34,435 bases of DNA from Leptolyngbyaceae cyanobacterium M33_DOE_097 (GCA_015296075.1 DVDV01000146.1:1-34435); one strand, 5' to 3'; counted from the first letter of the stretch, positions 16,213-24,773 are shown. Notes: generated by a model from the sequence alone, not told the origin. Numbers and translations are program-made.

Positions 16213-16914
16213 TTATGGGTGGCGCAGACAAATAACAACCGTTTGCTTGCCACCCGGACCAGGCTGACAGCTAATTTCACCGCCCTGCACCTCAATTCGC
16301 CGACAACACAAAACAATTTCAGTGGCAAAGTCACGATTGCCTGGAGGTGCAAATCTCTGGGCAGTCACTTTAATCAGGATGCGATCGCCCATTAACTCAG
16401 CCCCTAAAATAACCGGACTGGTCAACTCTGAGTAACGGGTGCCACGGGCAAGTAGATCGGTAATGACCGCTTCTAACAGCTCGCGATCAGCAATCACACT
16501 GGGCAAAAAGTCGGCTAACTCTAAGATGAGACGACAAATACTGCCATGCGTAGGAGCTTGCAGATGACGGCTAACCGACAACAAAAGAGTGCGTAATTCA
16601 ATCGTCTCTAGCCGAACCTCGACTTTACCAGCTTCTAATTTTTGTAACAGCATTGTGTCAGCGAGCAGATCAGTCAGGCTATCAACCTCGTGTTGCAACT
16701 TAGCCAAATGTTCTCGCCACTCTGGCAATTCTGAAACAGCTTGCAGTCGATCAGAATGCACACCCATCGAATCTAGTGATTTACCAATGCGCCGCTCTAG
16801 AGAAGTGACCACTGCACGCTGAGCTGCTAAGTAGCGCCGCAGCTCCTCATTTTGGCTTTGCAGATGGTGTAGCTCGCTCCGAACAGAGGGAGTCGTTGCT
16901 AATGGCTGAGACAT
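16213..16914 (-). CDS. Degenerate histidine-kinase-like protein
   Basis: This is a 233-residue protein from the ATG at 16914; the open frame also has a TTG at 16926. An N-terminal coiled coil (about residues 8-50, LHHLQSQNEELRRYLAAQRA) leads into helices that resemble a DHp domain, ending in LLADTMLLQKLEAGKVEV and ELRTLLLSVSRHLQ, a typical link from DHp to the ATPase domain. The ATPase half is short. Where the N box NLLxNAxKYS is expected it has DLLARGTRYS, so both Asn are lost. No G1 (DxGxG) or GLGL box is visible, although IVLCCRRIEVQGGEISCQPGPGGKQT resembles the end of the domain. No phosphorylatable His stands in an H-E/D-L-R/K context. I infer a pseudo-kinase that may dimerise or bind another regulator. 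Confidence 0.75.
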   Translation of the reverse strand: MSQPLATTPSVRSELHHLQSQNEELRRYLAAQRAVVTSLERRIGKSLDSMGVHSDRLQAVSELPEWREHLAKLQHEVDSLTDLLADTMLLQKLEAGKVEVRLETIELRTLLLSVSRHLQAPTHGSICRLILELADFLPSVIADRELLEAVITDLLARGTRYSELTSPVILGAELMGDRILIKVTAQRFAPPGNRDFATEIVLCCRRIEVQGGEISCQPGPGGKQTVVICLRHP

Positions 16915-17359
16915 TGTATTAAACAACTTTTATTCTTAAGTTAGTTATAGCGCACTCTATTAAGGAAAGTAACAAATTATCAGCTTTATCTTAAAAAACT
17001 TTGATTGTCTTTAGATTCTTCTGCGTTTTGGGGATCTTGCACGTCGCTTTATGTGGAAAACGATCGCCTGGCGGTGAAGCTATAGGGAGGCAAAGTCCTT
17101 TTAAGGGGCGTTTCCAGAGTGTCATCTCTCTATAGGAGTTGCTTACCCATGCTGAGATTTGCTTTCTGTAAGCTTTAAGAAGAGGCTTGGGAAGCAGAAA
17201 GTTCCTGATTTGCAGTGTGCATCCCGTGAAATGGAGTGAACCGGGGTTGAAAGCTGATCTCCAATCAAAAGCAGTTTAACCCGGCACTTCTAACATCCTT
17301 GCGATCGCCAATCAAGCGGCTGAAACGTACATCTACTCATCCTCACCCCCAGGTTTGCT
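16915..17359. other. Intergenic region between divergent genes
   Basis: About 445 bp hold the presumed promoters of the kinase-like gene (minus) and the lipoxygenase gene (plus). I find no reading frame with a ribosome-binding site, no RNA gene and no strong repeat. The lipoxygenase start has no evident Shine-Dalgarno sequence. Confidence 0.45.
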
Positions 17360-19300
17360 ATGGAGTTTTACTACCCCCCTCAAGAGTCAAAAGGGCGTTA
17401 CCGTTATGACCCGACGAGCCTCAAGCAGCAAGGGCCAGCACGCCTGTTTGGCTACATTGGTGAAGACAGCCTAGTGGCTTATATTGCAGAGCGTTTACAA
17501 GCTAATGCCTTAAATCAAGGGCAGCTCTCTCAGCCAATTAGTCTTTTTTTACAAAAAACTGAAGAAAATCAACTCAAGCTTAAAAATTCTTGGGTACAGC
17601 TTAATAATTTACTGTCTAGCACTAATTTCATTCCCGATTGGTTAGAGTTCAGCCTGCCACCCGGTGAAAGCTTCAGCCGAGACTTTATCCAAGACCGTCG
17701 AGATATGACGCTGACGCTTACCCTGGCAAAGCTCGCGGCTCAGATGAATGCCCGATTTAGCTTCGGTTCACCCACCGAAACCGCAAAAAAGCAGCGGCAG
17801 GCGTTTTACCAGACATTAGAAGGGTTGGGCCGCTCGCGCCCAGTTGTTAGCTTGATTCACGAACGCGAAGGCGAATTGAGCGATCGCGAATTTGCACGTC
17901 AACGGTTGGCTGGTTGTAACCCTACCGTGATTCGGAGTTTACAAGCCAGTGATCAGCCAATTTTGCAGAGTGTGGGCGGGCGATCGCTAACTTTAGCCAA
18001 CGCAACAGAGGTTGATTTAGCAGATGCAGCGGCAGCCAACCGCCTGTTTGTCGCCGATTATTCCTTCTTAAAAGACTTGACTGCGGCAGAGCTGCAACCC
18101 GGTCGATATGTGGGTCGCCCCACTGCGGTGTTTTATCGCGGTGACTCCGGTTTAGAGCCTGCGTTGATCCGTCTGTCATCGGGCAGGGTACTGTTCCCCC
18201 CACAGATGGGTACAGCCAAAGATGATTGGATGCGAGCCAAGCTGATGGTGCAATGCGCTGACCTGACGCAACACGAGTTAATTGCTCATCTGGGCGATAC
18301 CCATTTAGCCATGGAAGCCTTTGCGATCGCCACACCGCGCCAACTCCCCCAAAACCACCCGCTTTATCGCCTGTTGAAACCCCACTTCCGGTTTTTGCTA
18401 GCAATCAACCAACGGGGCAACCAACTGTTATTAGGTGAAGGAGCGGCGATCGAAAACTTGTTAGCCCCCACCCGCGAGGCTTCGATTGATTTAATTAACC
18501 GAGCTTACCGAGAGAAGTCGTTTGCCAGTTACGCCCTGCCCACCCAGTTAAAACAACGCGGCGTTGGGGTTGACTCTGGCATCGCCGATTTTCCCTATCG
18601 AGATGATGCGCTGTTGCTGTGGGAGGCGATCGCCCGTTACGTGGAGCAATTTTTGGGTCGCTACTATCCCGATGATGTGGCTGTTCAGCAAGACCCGTAC
18701 CTGCAAGCCTGGGCCGCTGAGCTGGGCGCACCCCTATCGCACGATCTCGCCGATGCATTTCCCCAAGCACCGAGTTGGTTACCCTCTGAGCTTGCCACTC
18801 AGGTAGACCTCGATTTGCAGGATCTGCCAAATTACCCGCGCGTGCCCGATTTTCCTACGGCTGAAGCACCCGGCAGACTGACGACAGTACAGCAGCTTCT
18901 CGACGTGGCAACACAGCTTATCTTTACCTGCACGGCCCAACACGCTGCCGTTAACTTTAGCCAGTTTGACTACGGTGGGTTTGTTTCCAACGCGCCGATG
19001 TCGCTGCAACAGCCACCAGAACAAGCAGATTCGATCGCGACGTTGTTGCCCTCACCTGAGCAAGAACTCGCCCAGATGGAGCTAACGTTTGCTTTAAGTG
19101 GCATCCGTTGGGGTCAAATTGGGTTTCCTGATCAAGCACCGAGCGATCGCGGCGACCTCAAACTTTTGCAAGCCTTGCGGCAAGAGTTGAGTGCTATCGA
19201 GCGGTGCATCAATAGTCGTAATCAGAAACGGCTACAACGCTGGGGCGTCGATTACCCTTATTTGTTACCATCGCGGATCCCAAACAGCATCAATATCTAG
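17360..19300 (+). CDS. Lipoxygenase
   Basis: This 646-residue non-haem iron dioxygenase adds O2 to polyunsaturated fatty acids such as linoleate or linolenate. All five iron ligands can be placed: His310 and His315 (HLGDTHLAMEAF), His528 and Asn532 (QHAAVNFSQFDYGG), and the C-terminal carboxylate of Ile646 (PNSINI at the very end). PRQLPQNHPLYRLLKPHFRF is the usual conserved segment after the first ligands. Aligning it with soybean LOX-1 places Gly353 (INQRGNQLLL) at the Coffa site, where Ala usually gives S and Gly gives R products. There is no PLAT/C2 domain at the N-terminus, as in other bacterial forms, and no signal peptide. It sits alone between a kinase-like gene and plmA; no hydroperoxide lyase or allene oxide synthase is beside it. 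Confidence 0.95.
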   Translation: MEFYYPPQESKGRYRYDPTSLKQQGPARLFGYIGEDSLVAYIAERLQANALNQGQLSQPISLFLQKTEENQLKLKNSWVQLNNLLSSTNFIPDWLEFSLPPGESFSRDFIQDRRDMTLTLTLAKLAAQMNARFSFGSPTETAKKQRQAFYQTLEGLGRSRPVVSLIHEREGELSDREFARQRLAGCNPTVIRSLQASDQPILQSVGGRSLTLANATEVDLADAAAANRLFVADYSFLKDLTAAELQPGRYVGRPTAVFYRGDSGLEPALIRLSSGRVLFPPQMGTAKDDWMRAKLMVQCADLTQHELIAHLGDTHLAMEAFAIATPRQLPQNHPLYRLLKPHFRFLLAINQRGNQLLLGEGAAIENLLAPTREASIDLINRAYREKSFASYALPTQLKQRGVGVDSGIADFPYRDDALLLWEAIARYVEQFLGRYYPDDVAVQQDPYLQAWAAELGAPLSHDLADAFPQAPSWLPSELATQVDLDLQDLPNYPRVPDFPTAEAPGRLTTVQQLLDVATQLIFTCTAQHAAVNFSQFDYGGFVSNAPMSLQQPPEQADSIATLLPSPEQELAQMELTFALSGIRWGQIGFPDQAPSDRGDLKLLQALRQELSAIERCINSRNQKRLQRWGVDYPYLLPSRIPNSINI

Positions 19301-19803
19301 AGGCGACAGGCAGGGATACAAGTTTCTGTTATTGGAGTTTGTTTGAAGCGAGATGGAATATAGACAGCAGAAAAGGTGTTGTCTGTTAGTTTGTCTTCGT
19401 GAAAATTACTGATCAATCGGCAGAAATATCAATTTTCAAACAAAGCAATTGTTGAAGAGTTGGTGTTTTTCTCTGCTAGGAAAGAACTGGCTTCAAATAC
19501 CTGTTCGTATAGTTGCAGAATAATTGCGATCGCAGTGAGTAAGGCTTTATAAGCTTGTTGTAAATAAATTGTGAAATCACTGAGGTTTCGTGCAGAAAAG
19601 CTGTCACTCTGAACTGTCACAAACTAGCATAGTGATAGATCGATTCGTTTTGGTTGAGTGTGATTTCTAACAAAAAAGAAGGCGCAAAACTGACCAGAAG
19701 GAAGATAATTCAAAGGGCAAAGGTGCGTCGCTAAGATAGATCTAGCTCAAAAGATAGAGATTTCTATCCAATAGCATCGTTAGGGTAGCTGAGGAGCCTG
19801 CTC
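19301..19803. other. Intergenic region upstream of plmA
   Basis: About 500 bp lie between the lipoxygenase stop and plmA. A 63-codon minus-strand frame at 19429-19620 with a GTG start has a plausible hydrophobic helix but no ribosome-binding site; I leave it uncalled. The second half has three GATAGA words (19634, 19735, 19753), described under the candidate operator. Confidence 0.45.
19753..19768. promoter_or_regulatory. Candidate operator: near-palindrome GATAGAGATTTCTATC
   Basis: The 16 bases at 19753-19768 are symmetric except for the central pair of positions. They lie 35 bp before the plmA start. GATAGA also occurs at 19634 and 19735 in the same leader. GntR-family regulators usually bind such palindromes and often their own promoters, so autoregulation is a reasonable guess; nothing else supports it. 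Confidence 0.3.
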
Positions 19804-20787
19804 ATGGTTCAATTCCACATCCAGCAAGATAGTGACATTCCCGCATCAACGCAGCTTTACAACCAAATTTTGTTTGCGATCGCCTCGCGACAGTATCCAC
19901 CGGGGCATCGGTTGCCCAGTACTCGCCAATTAGCGATGCAAACTGGGTTACACCGCAACACCATCAGTAAGGTTTATCGACAGCTAGAAGATGCAGGGGT
20001 TGTCGATGCTCATGCGGGTTCTGGAATCTACGTGCGCGACCAGGTGCAAGACAGTGGTTCAAAGGTTAAGTCGCCGATTTTAGAGCAGTTTCCCACAGCT
20101 TATAAGGTGGTGCAGGGCAGCATTGACGAACTTCTAAAGCAGGGCTGCTCACTCAATCAAGCTCGCGAACTGTTTTTGGCGGAAATCGACTGGCGACTAC
20201 GGTGTAGCGCACAAGTGCTGGTAACGGCTCCTTCGCACGATATTGGGGCAGGTGAAGTAATTGTCAGAGAGCTAGAGCGAGCGCTGAATATCCCTGTGCA
20301 ACTGGTGCCATTAGAAGAGTTGGGCCAGATTCTTGACCAAACGCGCTCTGGAACGGTGGTGACTAGCCGTTACTTTATAGCGCAAGCCGAGGCGATCGCG
20401 GGGCCGAAGTCTGTCCGCGTGATCCCGATCGACATTTATGACTTTGATGAAGAAATTAAACTCATCAAAAAATTAGCCAAAGGAAGCTGCCTGGGCGTTG
20501 TTAGCCTCAGCTCTGGCACGGTTGGCGTAGCTGAAGTGATCATTCACAGTCTGCGCGGCGAAGATCTGCTAGTCATGACGTGCCAGCTCGGCGATAATTA
20601 CAAACTCAATGCCGTCGTGCGAAGTGCCCAGACCATCATCGCTGACCAGGCAAGCTGTCAAACGGTCAAAGCCGCTATTTCGGCAGCTCGCGAAGATATC
20701 ATTCGTCCGCCTCAGCTTGTTTGCTGCGAAAACTTTGTGATTGGCAAATCCATTGACCTACTCAAACGCGAATTAGGCTTAGAGTAA
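19804..20787 (+). CDS. plmA: GntR-family transcription regulator PlmA
   Basis: This is a 327-residue protein from the ATG at 19804, with GAGGAG at 19791-19796. Residues about 8-78 are a GntR winged helix-turn-helix (STQLYNQILFAIASRQYPPG, LPSTRQLAMQTGLHRNTISK, then the wing AGSGIYV). The rest is not an aminotransferase, FadR or UTRA domain. It is the cyanobacterial PlmA effector domain, with an alpha/beta pattern (VLVTAPSHDIGAGEVIVREL, VVTSRYFIAQAEAI, LGVVSLSSGTVGVAEVII) and several Cys residues. From the literature, PlmA was found through plasmid maintenance in Anabaena and later shown to bind the PII-PipX complex, linking it to nitrogen and carbon signalling. It stands alone here. The family assignment rests on length, domain order and the distinctive wing and C-terminal sequence. 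Confidence 0.92.
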   Translation: MVQFHIQQDSDIPASTQLYNQILFAIASRQYPPGHRLPSTRQLAMQTGLHRNTISKVYRQLEDAGVVDAHAGSGIYVRDQVQDSGSKVKSPILEQFPTAYKVVQGSIDELLKQGCSLNQARELFLAEIDWRLRCSAQVLVTAPSHDIGAGEVIVRELERALNIPVQLVPLEELGQILDQTRSGTVVTSRYFIAQAEAIAGPKSVRVIPIDIYDFDEEIKLIKKLAKGSCLGVVSLSSGTVGVAEVIIHSLRGEDLLVMTCQLGDNYKLNAVVRSAQTIIADQASCQTVKAAISAAREDIIRPPQLVCCENFVIGKSIDLLKRELGLE

Positions 20788-20972
20788 CGCGATCGCCCCG
20801 ATTAACTAGAACTCTTCCATCCGTCTACTCGAATCGTCTGATAAAGCAGCTGGTGGTCTGCCAAGCCAACTTTGCCAGGTAGAGAAAACGAATGTCCAAT
20901 GACGCATGGCTTAGTTATTATCGACCCTGCAAAGTTCTTTTGGTGAACGACTAGAGCCTCATGGCTTAACCT

Positions 20973-20998
20973 CCCCTTATCCCCTATCCCCTATCCCC
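20973..20998 (-). repeat. CCCCTAT heptamer repeat; G-quadruplex-type motif on the minus strand
   Basis: Four C4 tracts at 20973, 20981, 20988 and 20995 are separated by TTAT, TAT and TAT, so the minus strand carries four G4 runs with 3-4 base loops. The run ends 28 bp before the ketoacyl synthase start and is followed by more pyrimidine tract. It resembles the short tandem heptamer repeats (STRR) of cyanobacteria. Confidence 0.7.
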
Positions 20999-21025
20999 TT
21001 ATCTCCCTTTCCCCTGCCACCCTTA

Positions 21026-22189
21026 ATGGAGATTGTCGTTACTGGAATCGGCTTACTTACGGCTTTCGGCCCCCGCGACTCTACCTGGAAGCAGTTACTC
21101 GCTGGTCAAACTGCCATTCGCCTCAGTCAGCCCTATTCCGAATTACCAGCCAAACCCCTGGCCCTAATTCACGCAACCCCGATCGCCCTCGAAACTCTCA
21201 CTCAAGCTGTCATCCAAGCTGCGTTAGAAGATGCTGGATTAACCCCTCCATTAGTGGATTGTGGCGTGGTGATCGGGTCGAGTCGTGGCAATCAAGCCAG
21301 GTGGGAGCAGCTCGCTCGCCAATCTTGGACTGAAACACAAGAAACGAGCCAACCACCTGAGTATCCCCTGCAAAACTGGCTGAGTACGTTTCCCAACACA
21401 GCCGCTGTACAAGCTGCGAGGAGCATTCAAACACAGGCCCCCGTTTTGTCCCCAATGGCAGCGTGTGCGACTGGTATCTGGTCGATCATGCAGGGAACGG
21501 AGCTGATCCGCACAGGGCAGTGCGATCGCGTCTTAGCGGGAGCCGTCGAAGCACCGATTACACCGCTGACTCTAGCCGGGTTTGACCGGATGGGGGCACT
21601 GGCACCCACCGGAGCCTTTCCGTTTGACTGCGATCGCGAGGGCATGGTTTTAGGTGAAGGGGGAGCCGTCTTTGTCCTCGAAACAGCCGAACTTGCACAG
21701 CAGCGTCAGGCAAAGGTTTACGGACAGATTCTTAGGGCGGGACTCTCCGCTGATGGATTTCATGTCAGCGCCCCTGAAATTGGGAGTCAGGCTGCGATCG
21801 CTGCCGTCAAGCAGTGCCTAAACCGCAGTGGACTAACTGCAACCGATATTGACTTTATCCACACTCACGGCACCGCGACCCAACTCAACGATCGCAACGA
21901 AGCATACCTGATCCAGCACTTGCTTCCCCAAGCCGCCGTGTTAGCTACCAAAGGCGCAACGGGGCATACGATTGGCGCATCCGGGGCATTGGGAGTGGCT
22001 TTTTCGCTATTAGCCCTGCAACAACAGCTTTTACCCCCCTGTGTTGGGTTGCGGCACCCCGCCTTTGAGCTGGATTTTGTCAGAACCACACGCCCAACTC
22101 CGGTTAACGTTGCGCTGTGTTTAAGCTTTGGCTTTGGCGGTCAAAACGGCGCGCTCGCCCTTGCGCGTCACGAATGCTTAGCTAACTGA
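21026..22189 (+). CDS. Beta-ketoacyl-ACP synthase (KAS II/FabF-like)
   Basis: This is a 387-residue protein. It has the thiolase-fold KAS signature: IVVTGIGLLTAFGP at the N-terminus, nucleophile Cys147 in MAACATG, His281 in HTHGTAT, Lys309 and His314 in TKGATGHTIGASGA, and the closing FGFGGQNGAL. All active-site residues are intact, so condensation of acyl and malonyl-ACP is expected. It is about 25 residues shorter than typical FabF and more divergent (VEAPITPLTLAGFDRMGALA is clear, but the region before Cys147 is unusual). It may therefore be a secondary KAS rather than the main FabF; no acpP, fabD or fabG is next to it. No Shine-Dalgarno is seen; a CCCCTAT repeat tract lies just upstream. 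The last 12 bp overlap the convergent pentapeptide gene. Confidence 0.9.
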   Translation: MEIVVTGIGLLTAFGPRDSTWKQLLAGQTAIRLSQPYSELPAKPLALIHATPIALETLTQAVIQAALEDAGLTPPLVDCGVVIGSSRGNQARWEQLARQSWTETQETSQPPEYPLQNWLSTFPNTAAVQAARSIQTQAPVLSPMAACATGIWSIMQGTELIRTGQCDRVLAGAVEAPITPLTLAGFDRMGALAPTGAFPFDCDREGMVLGEGGAVFVLETAELAQQRQAKVYGQILRAGLSADGFHVSAPEIGSQAAIAAVKQCLNRSGLTATDIDFIHTHGTATQLNDRNEAYLIQHLLPQAAVLATKGATGHTIGASGALGVAFSLLALQQQLLPPCVGLRHPAFELDFVRTTRPTPVNVALCLSFGFGGQNGALALARHECLAN

Positions 22190-23749
22190 ACGTTGAGGCG
22201 GGTCGTTGGTAAAGTCAAACGCCTGGATAAACTCCATCAACTGCCCAAACTCAGGTAGGGGAGTGGGGCGATCGCTCAGCAACGTGTTGGGAATCACCCC
22301 ATCATTCTCTTGAATCAAGCGGCTACCAAAACGCGGATGATGGTGAATTTTTAACACCTTACCGCTTGAACTGAGCAAACTCAGGCGACTGGGTGCTTTA
22401 AAGAATTTCGACCTGCCTAATCGTGCCAACACCTCATCCGGCAACGCACAGGCATGGATACTACTCAAAAACATCTCTCGCATTGAGGCAACCAGGCGAT
22501 ACCCCTCAGAATGAAAATAATTGGCAACTTCTTTTGCTTGCAAAAATTCGACAATTTTTGATAATTGGGCTTGCACCTGAGCCGCATCCTTAAATGGCAG
22601 AATGACGATGTAAGCCGCCAAAAATAGCCAGTTATCGCCCATCATTTCAAACGTCAAAGTAGTGCGGCGACGACCCAATTGAAGGTTTGGTGGCAGAAAG
22701 CTGAGCTTACTCTGATTCATCAGTTGCCGATAGGTCGCGGCTAGCAACATGTTGGTGTCGTGATCTAACGCAGCATCCACCTGAATGTTGACAGTTGGTG
22801 GTGCTTCTCGAAAGAAAACATGGGTATGGTCAGACCCAATTCGCTGCACAACACTCTGGTCTCCGTTAGGGCTTAAGTCTACCCACTCGCAAATCACGCC
22901 ATCTGTCTTAATGCCAAACCGAGGAACATTGTGGAGCTTTGTGCCTGTCAGGGTTGCCCCACTCAGGTCAGCTCCTACCCAATCGGCCCCAATTAGGTTG
23001 GCCCGCGTTAAATCAACGTGTACCAGACTCGTGTCGTTGAGATTGGCGTAACTCAAGTTTGCTCCGGTCAGGTTTGCCCCACTCAACTTTGCCCCGCTCA
23101 AGTCAGCCCAGCGTAGATCTGCCCCGCTCAAGTCAGCCCAGCGCAAATTAGCCCCACTTAAGTTAGCTCCCTGCAAATTGACACGGCTTAAATTGGCCTG
23201 TCGCAACTCGGTATTGCTCAGGTCAGCACTGCTCAGGTCAGCACTGCTTAAATCAGTGCCATGTAAGTTCGCTCCACTCAGCGTTGCGGCTGTAAACACT
23301 GCCCACTTTAGATCTGTGCGGCTCAGGTTGGCATTGCTTAGCACAGCTCCCCGCAGCTTGGCATCCTTTAAATCGGCACCACTGAGATTGGCTCGATTGA
23401 GGTTGGCTCCACTCAGGTCAGTGCGAGTCAGTTCTGCCCTCACAAGTGAGGCATTTGACATTTCAGCGTAGCTTAAATCAGCCATTGCCAGGTTTGCCAC
23501 ATTCAAAATGGCGTCTGTCAAATTTGCGTGGCTTAAGTTTGCCCCGCTCAGTTTTGTCACATTAAGCTTTGCCCCGCTAAGATTTGCGTGGCTCAAATTG
23601 CTGCCACTCAGATTTGCAACGCTTAAATTAGCCTGACTCAGCTCTGCGTGGCTCAAGTTGGCTCCACTTAAGTTTGCCTCGTTTAGGTTGACGCCAGCAA
23701 AGGTGCGTTCTCCGGTGGCGTACTTTTTAAGAATTTCCTCGGCATTCAT
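22178..23749 (-). CDS. Long pentapeptide-repeat protein with an uncharacterised C-terminal domain
   Basis: This is a 523-residue protein from the ATG at 23749. After a short helical cap (MNAEEILKKYATGERTF), A(N/D)LSx-type pentapeptides run from about residue 18 to 270, around 50 units, which would form a right-handed beta-solenoid of about 12 coils. Residues about 280-523 are a separate mixed domain (VNIQVDAALDHDTNMLLAATY, RRRTTLTFEMMGDNWLFLAAYIVILPF, then FLQAKEVANYF) that I do not recognise. It has no signal peptide, so it is probably cytosolic. Exact DNA duplications inside the repeat array (15 bp at 23216-23245 and a 23 bp word 30 bp apart at 23091-23143) show recent growth. It overlaps the convergent ketoacyl synthase by 12 bp and diverges from tyrA, with 86 bp for both promoters. 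Confidence 0.88.
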   Translation of the reverse strand: MNAEEILKKYATGERTFAGVNLNEANLSGANLSHAELSQANLSVANLSGSNLSHANLSGAKLNVTKLSGANLSHANLTDAILNVANLAMADLSYAEMSNASLVRAELTRTDLSGANLNRANLSGADLKDAKLRGAVLSNANLSRTDLKWAVFTAATLSGANLHGTDLSSADLSSADLSNTELRQANLSRVNLQGANLSGANLRWADLSGADLRWADLSGAKLSGANLTGANLSYANLNDTSLVHVDLTRANLIGADWVGADLSGATLTGTKLHNVPRFGIKTDGVICEWVDLSPNGDQSVVQRIGSDHTHVFFREAPPTVNIQVDAALDHDTNMLLAATYRQLMNQSKLSFLPPNLQLGRRRTTLTFEMMGDNWLFLAAYIVILPFKDAAQVQAQLSKIVEFLQAKEVANYFHSEGYRLVASMREMFLSSIHACALPDEVLARLGRSKFFKAPSRLSLLSSSGKVLKIHHHPRFGSRLIQENDGVIPNTLLSDRPTPLPEFGQLMEFIQAFDFTNDPPQRSVS

Positions 23750-23835
23750 GGGAGCGTAGGCGGAAGATGCGACTAGGTGAGTGAATCCAGCCCGGAATCT
23801 AGAATGGGCTAGGAGTTGTTAGCAGCATACCAAGA

Positions 23836-24678
23836 ATGAATATCGGCATCGTCGGTTTAGGGTTAATTGGGGGTTCCCTTGGGTTGGAATTCAAAGCACA
23901 GGGACATCGTGTTCTGGGAGTTAGCCGTAAATCGGCAACTTGCGAACGGGCGATCGCCTTGGGTGCGGTTGATCAAGCAAGTACGAAAGCAGACGTGTTA
24001 AGAGATGCCGACCTTGTTTTTCTTTGTACCCCATTAGGAGTGATGGAAGCCACAACTAAAGAAATCATTCCCTATTTAGCGCCAGAAACAACGCTAACCG
24101 ATGTGGGTTCTGTAAAAGCATGGGTTGTCAAAACTCTGGAACCCCTGTGGCCTAACTTTATTGGCGGTCACCCAATGGCGGGTACGGCTGAGAGTGGCAT
24201 CGACGCGGCGCACCTGGGTTTATTTCACCAGGCTCCCTACGTTCTAACGCCAACCCGCACGACTCCGTCTGTAGCAGTGCAACAGGTGGAAGCCGTTGTC
24301 TCGACGCTACAGGTGCGGGTACACCACTGCACCCCCGATGAACACGATCGCGCCGTTGCCTGGATTTCTCACCTCCCCGTCATGGTCAGCGCTAGCCTGA
24401 TTGCTGTCGCCACCAACGAAACCGACTCCACTGTTTTAAAGCTGGCACACGCCCTGGCTAGCTCTGGTTTTCGCGATACGAGCCGAGTTGGGGGTGGCAA
24501 TCCTGAGTTGGGCATGATGATGGCGCAATACAACCAGGCGTCGTTGCTGCGATCGCTCCTGGCTTACCGAACTCAGATCGATCACGTCATTGATGCTGTG
24601 CAAAACGAAGACTGGTCAACTATTGCTGATCTCCTGCAGCAAACGCACCAGGCAAGACCCTCGTTTGTGGAGCCATAA
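23836..24678 (+). CDS. tyrA: Arogenate/prephenate dehydrogenase
   Basis: This 280-residue protein starts MNIGIVGLGLIGGSLG, the Gly-rich dinucleotide fold. VSRKSATCERA follows strand 2 and could set NADP preference. It has DADLVFLCTPLG, LTDVGSVK, the family signature IGGHPMAGTAESGIDAA with the catalytic His in GGHPMAG, and the helical dimerisation half with SHLPVMVSASLI and ASSGFRDTSRVGGGNPELG. Its length matches the monofunctional TyrA of cyanobacteria, which oxidatively decarboxylates arogenate to tyrosine with NADP. There is no ACT or chorismate mutase domain. It appears to be a single gene. Confidence 0.94.
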   Translation: MNIGIVGLGLIGGSLGLEFKAQGHRVLGVSRKSATCERAIALGAVDQASTKADVLRDADLVFLCTPLGVMEATTKEIIPYLAPETTLTDVGSVKAWVVKTLEPLWPNFIGGHPMAGTAESGIDAAHLGLFHQAPYVLTPTRTTPSVAVQQVEAVVSTLQVRVHHCTPDEHDRAVAWISHLPVMVSASLIAVATNETDSTVLKLAHALASSGFRDTSRVGGGNPELGMMMAQYNQASLLRSLLAYRTQIDHVIDAVQNEDWSTIADLLQQTHQARPSFVEP

Positions 24679-24773
24679 ATTGCTTATCAGCAAAGTGTAG
24701 CGGCACTAGATGAACTAAACTTAGCTCCAGCAGATTGCCATGCAGATCGAGCGACCAACAAAACCGCTGCATA

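Noticed and set aside
19429-19620. 63-codon minus-strand frame with a hydrophobic helix
   Set aside because: GTG start without a ribosome-binding site, nothing recognisable; could be real but is not supported.
22785-23471. Plus-strand frames rich in L-R-S-A-P opposite the pentapeptide gene
   Set aside because: They are antisense images of the 15-base pentapeptide period, not independent repeat proteins.
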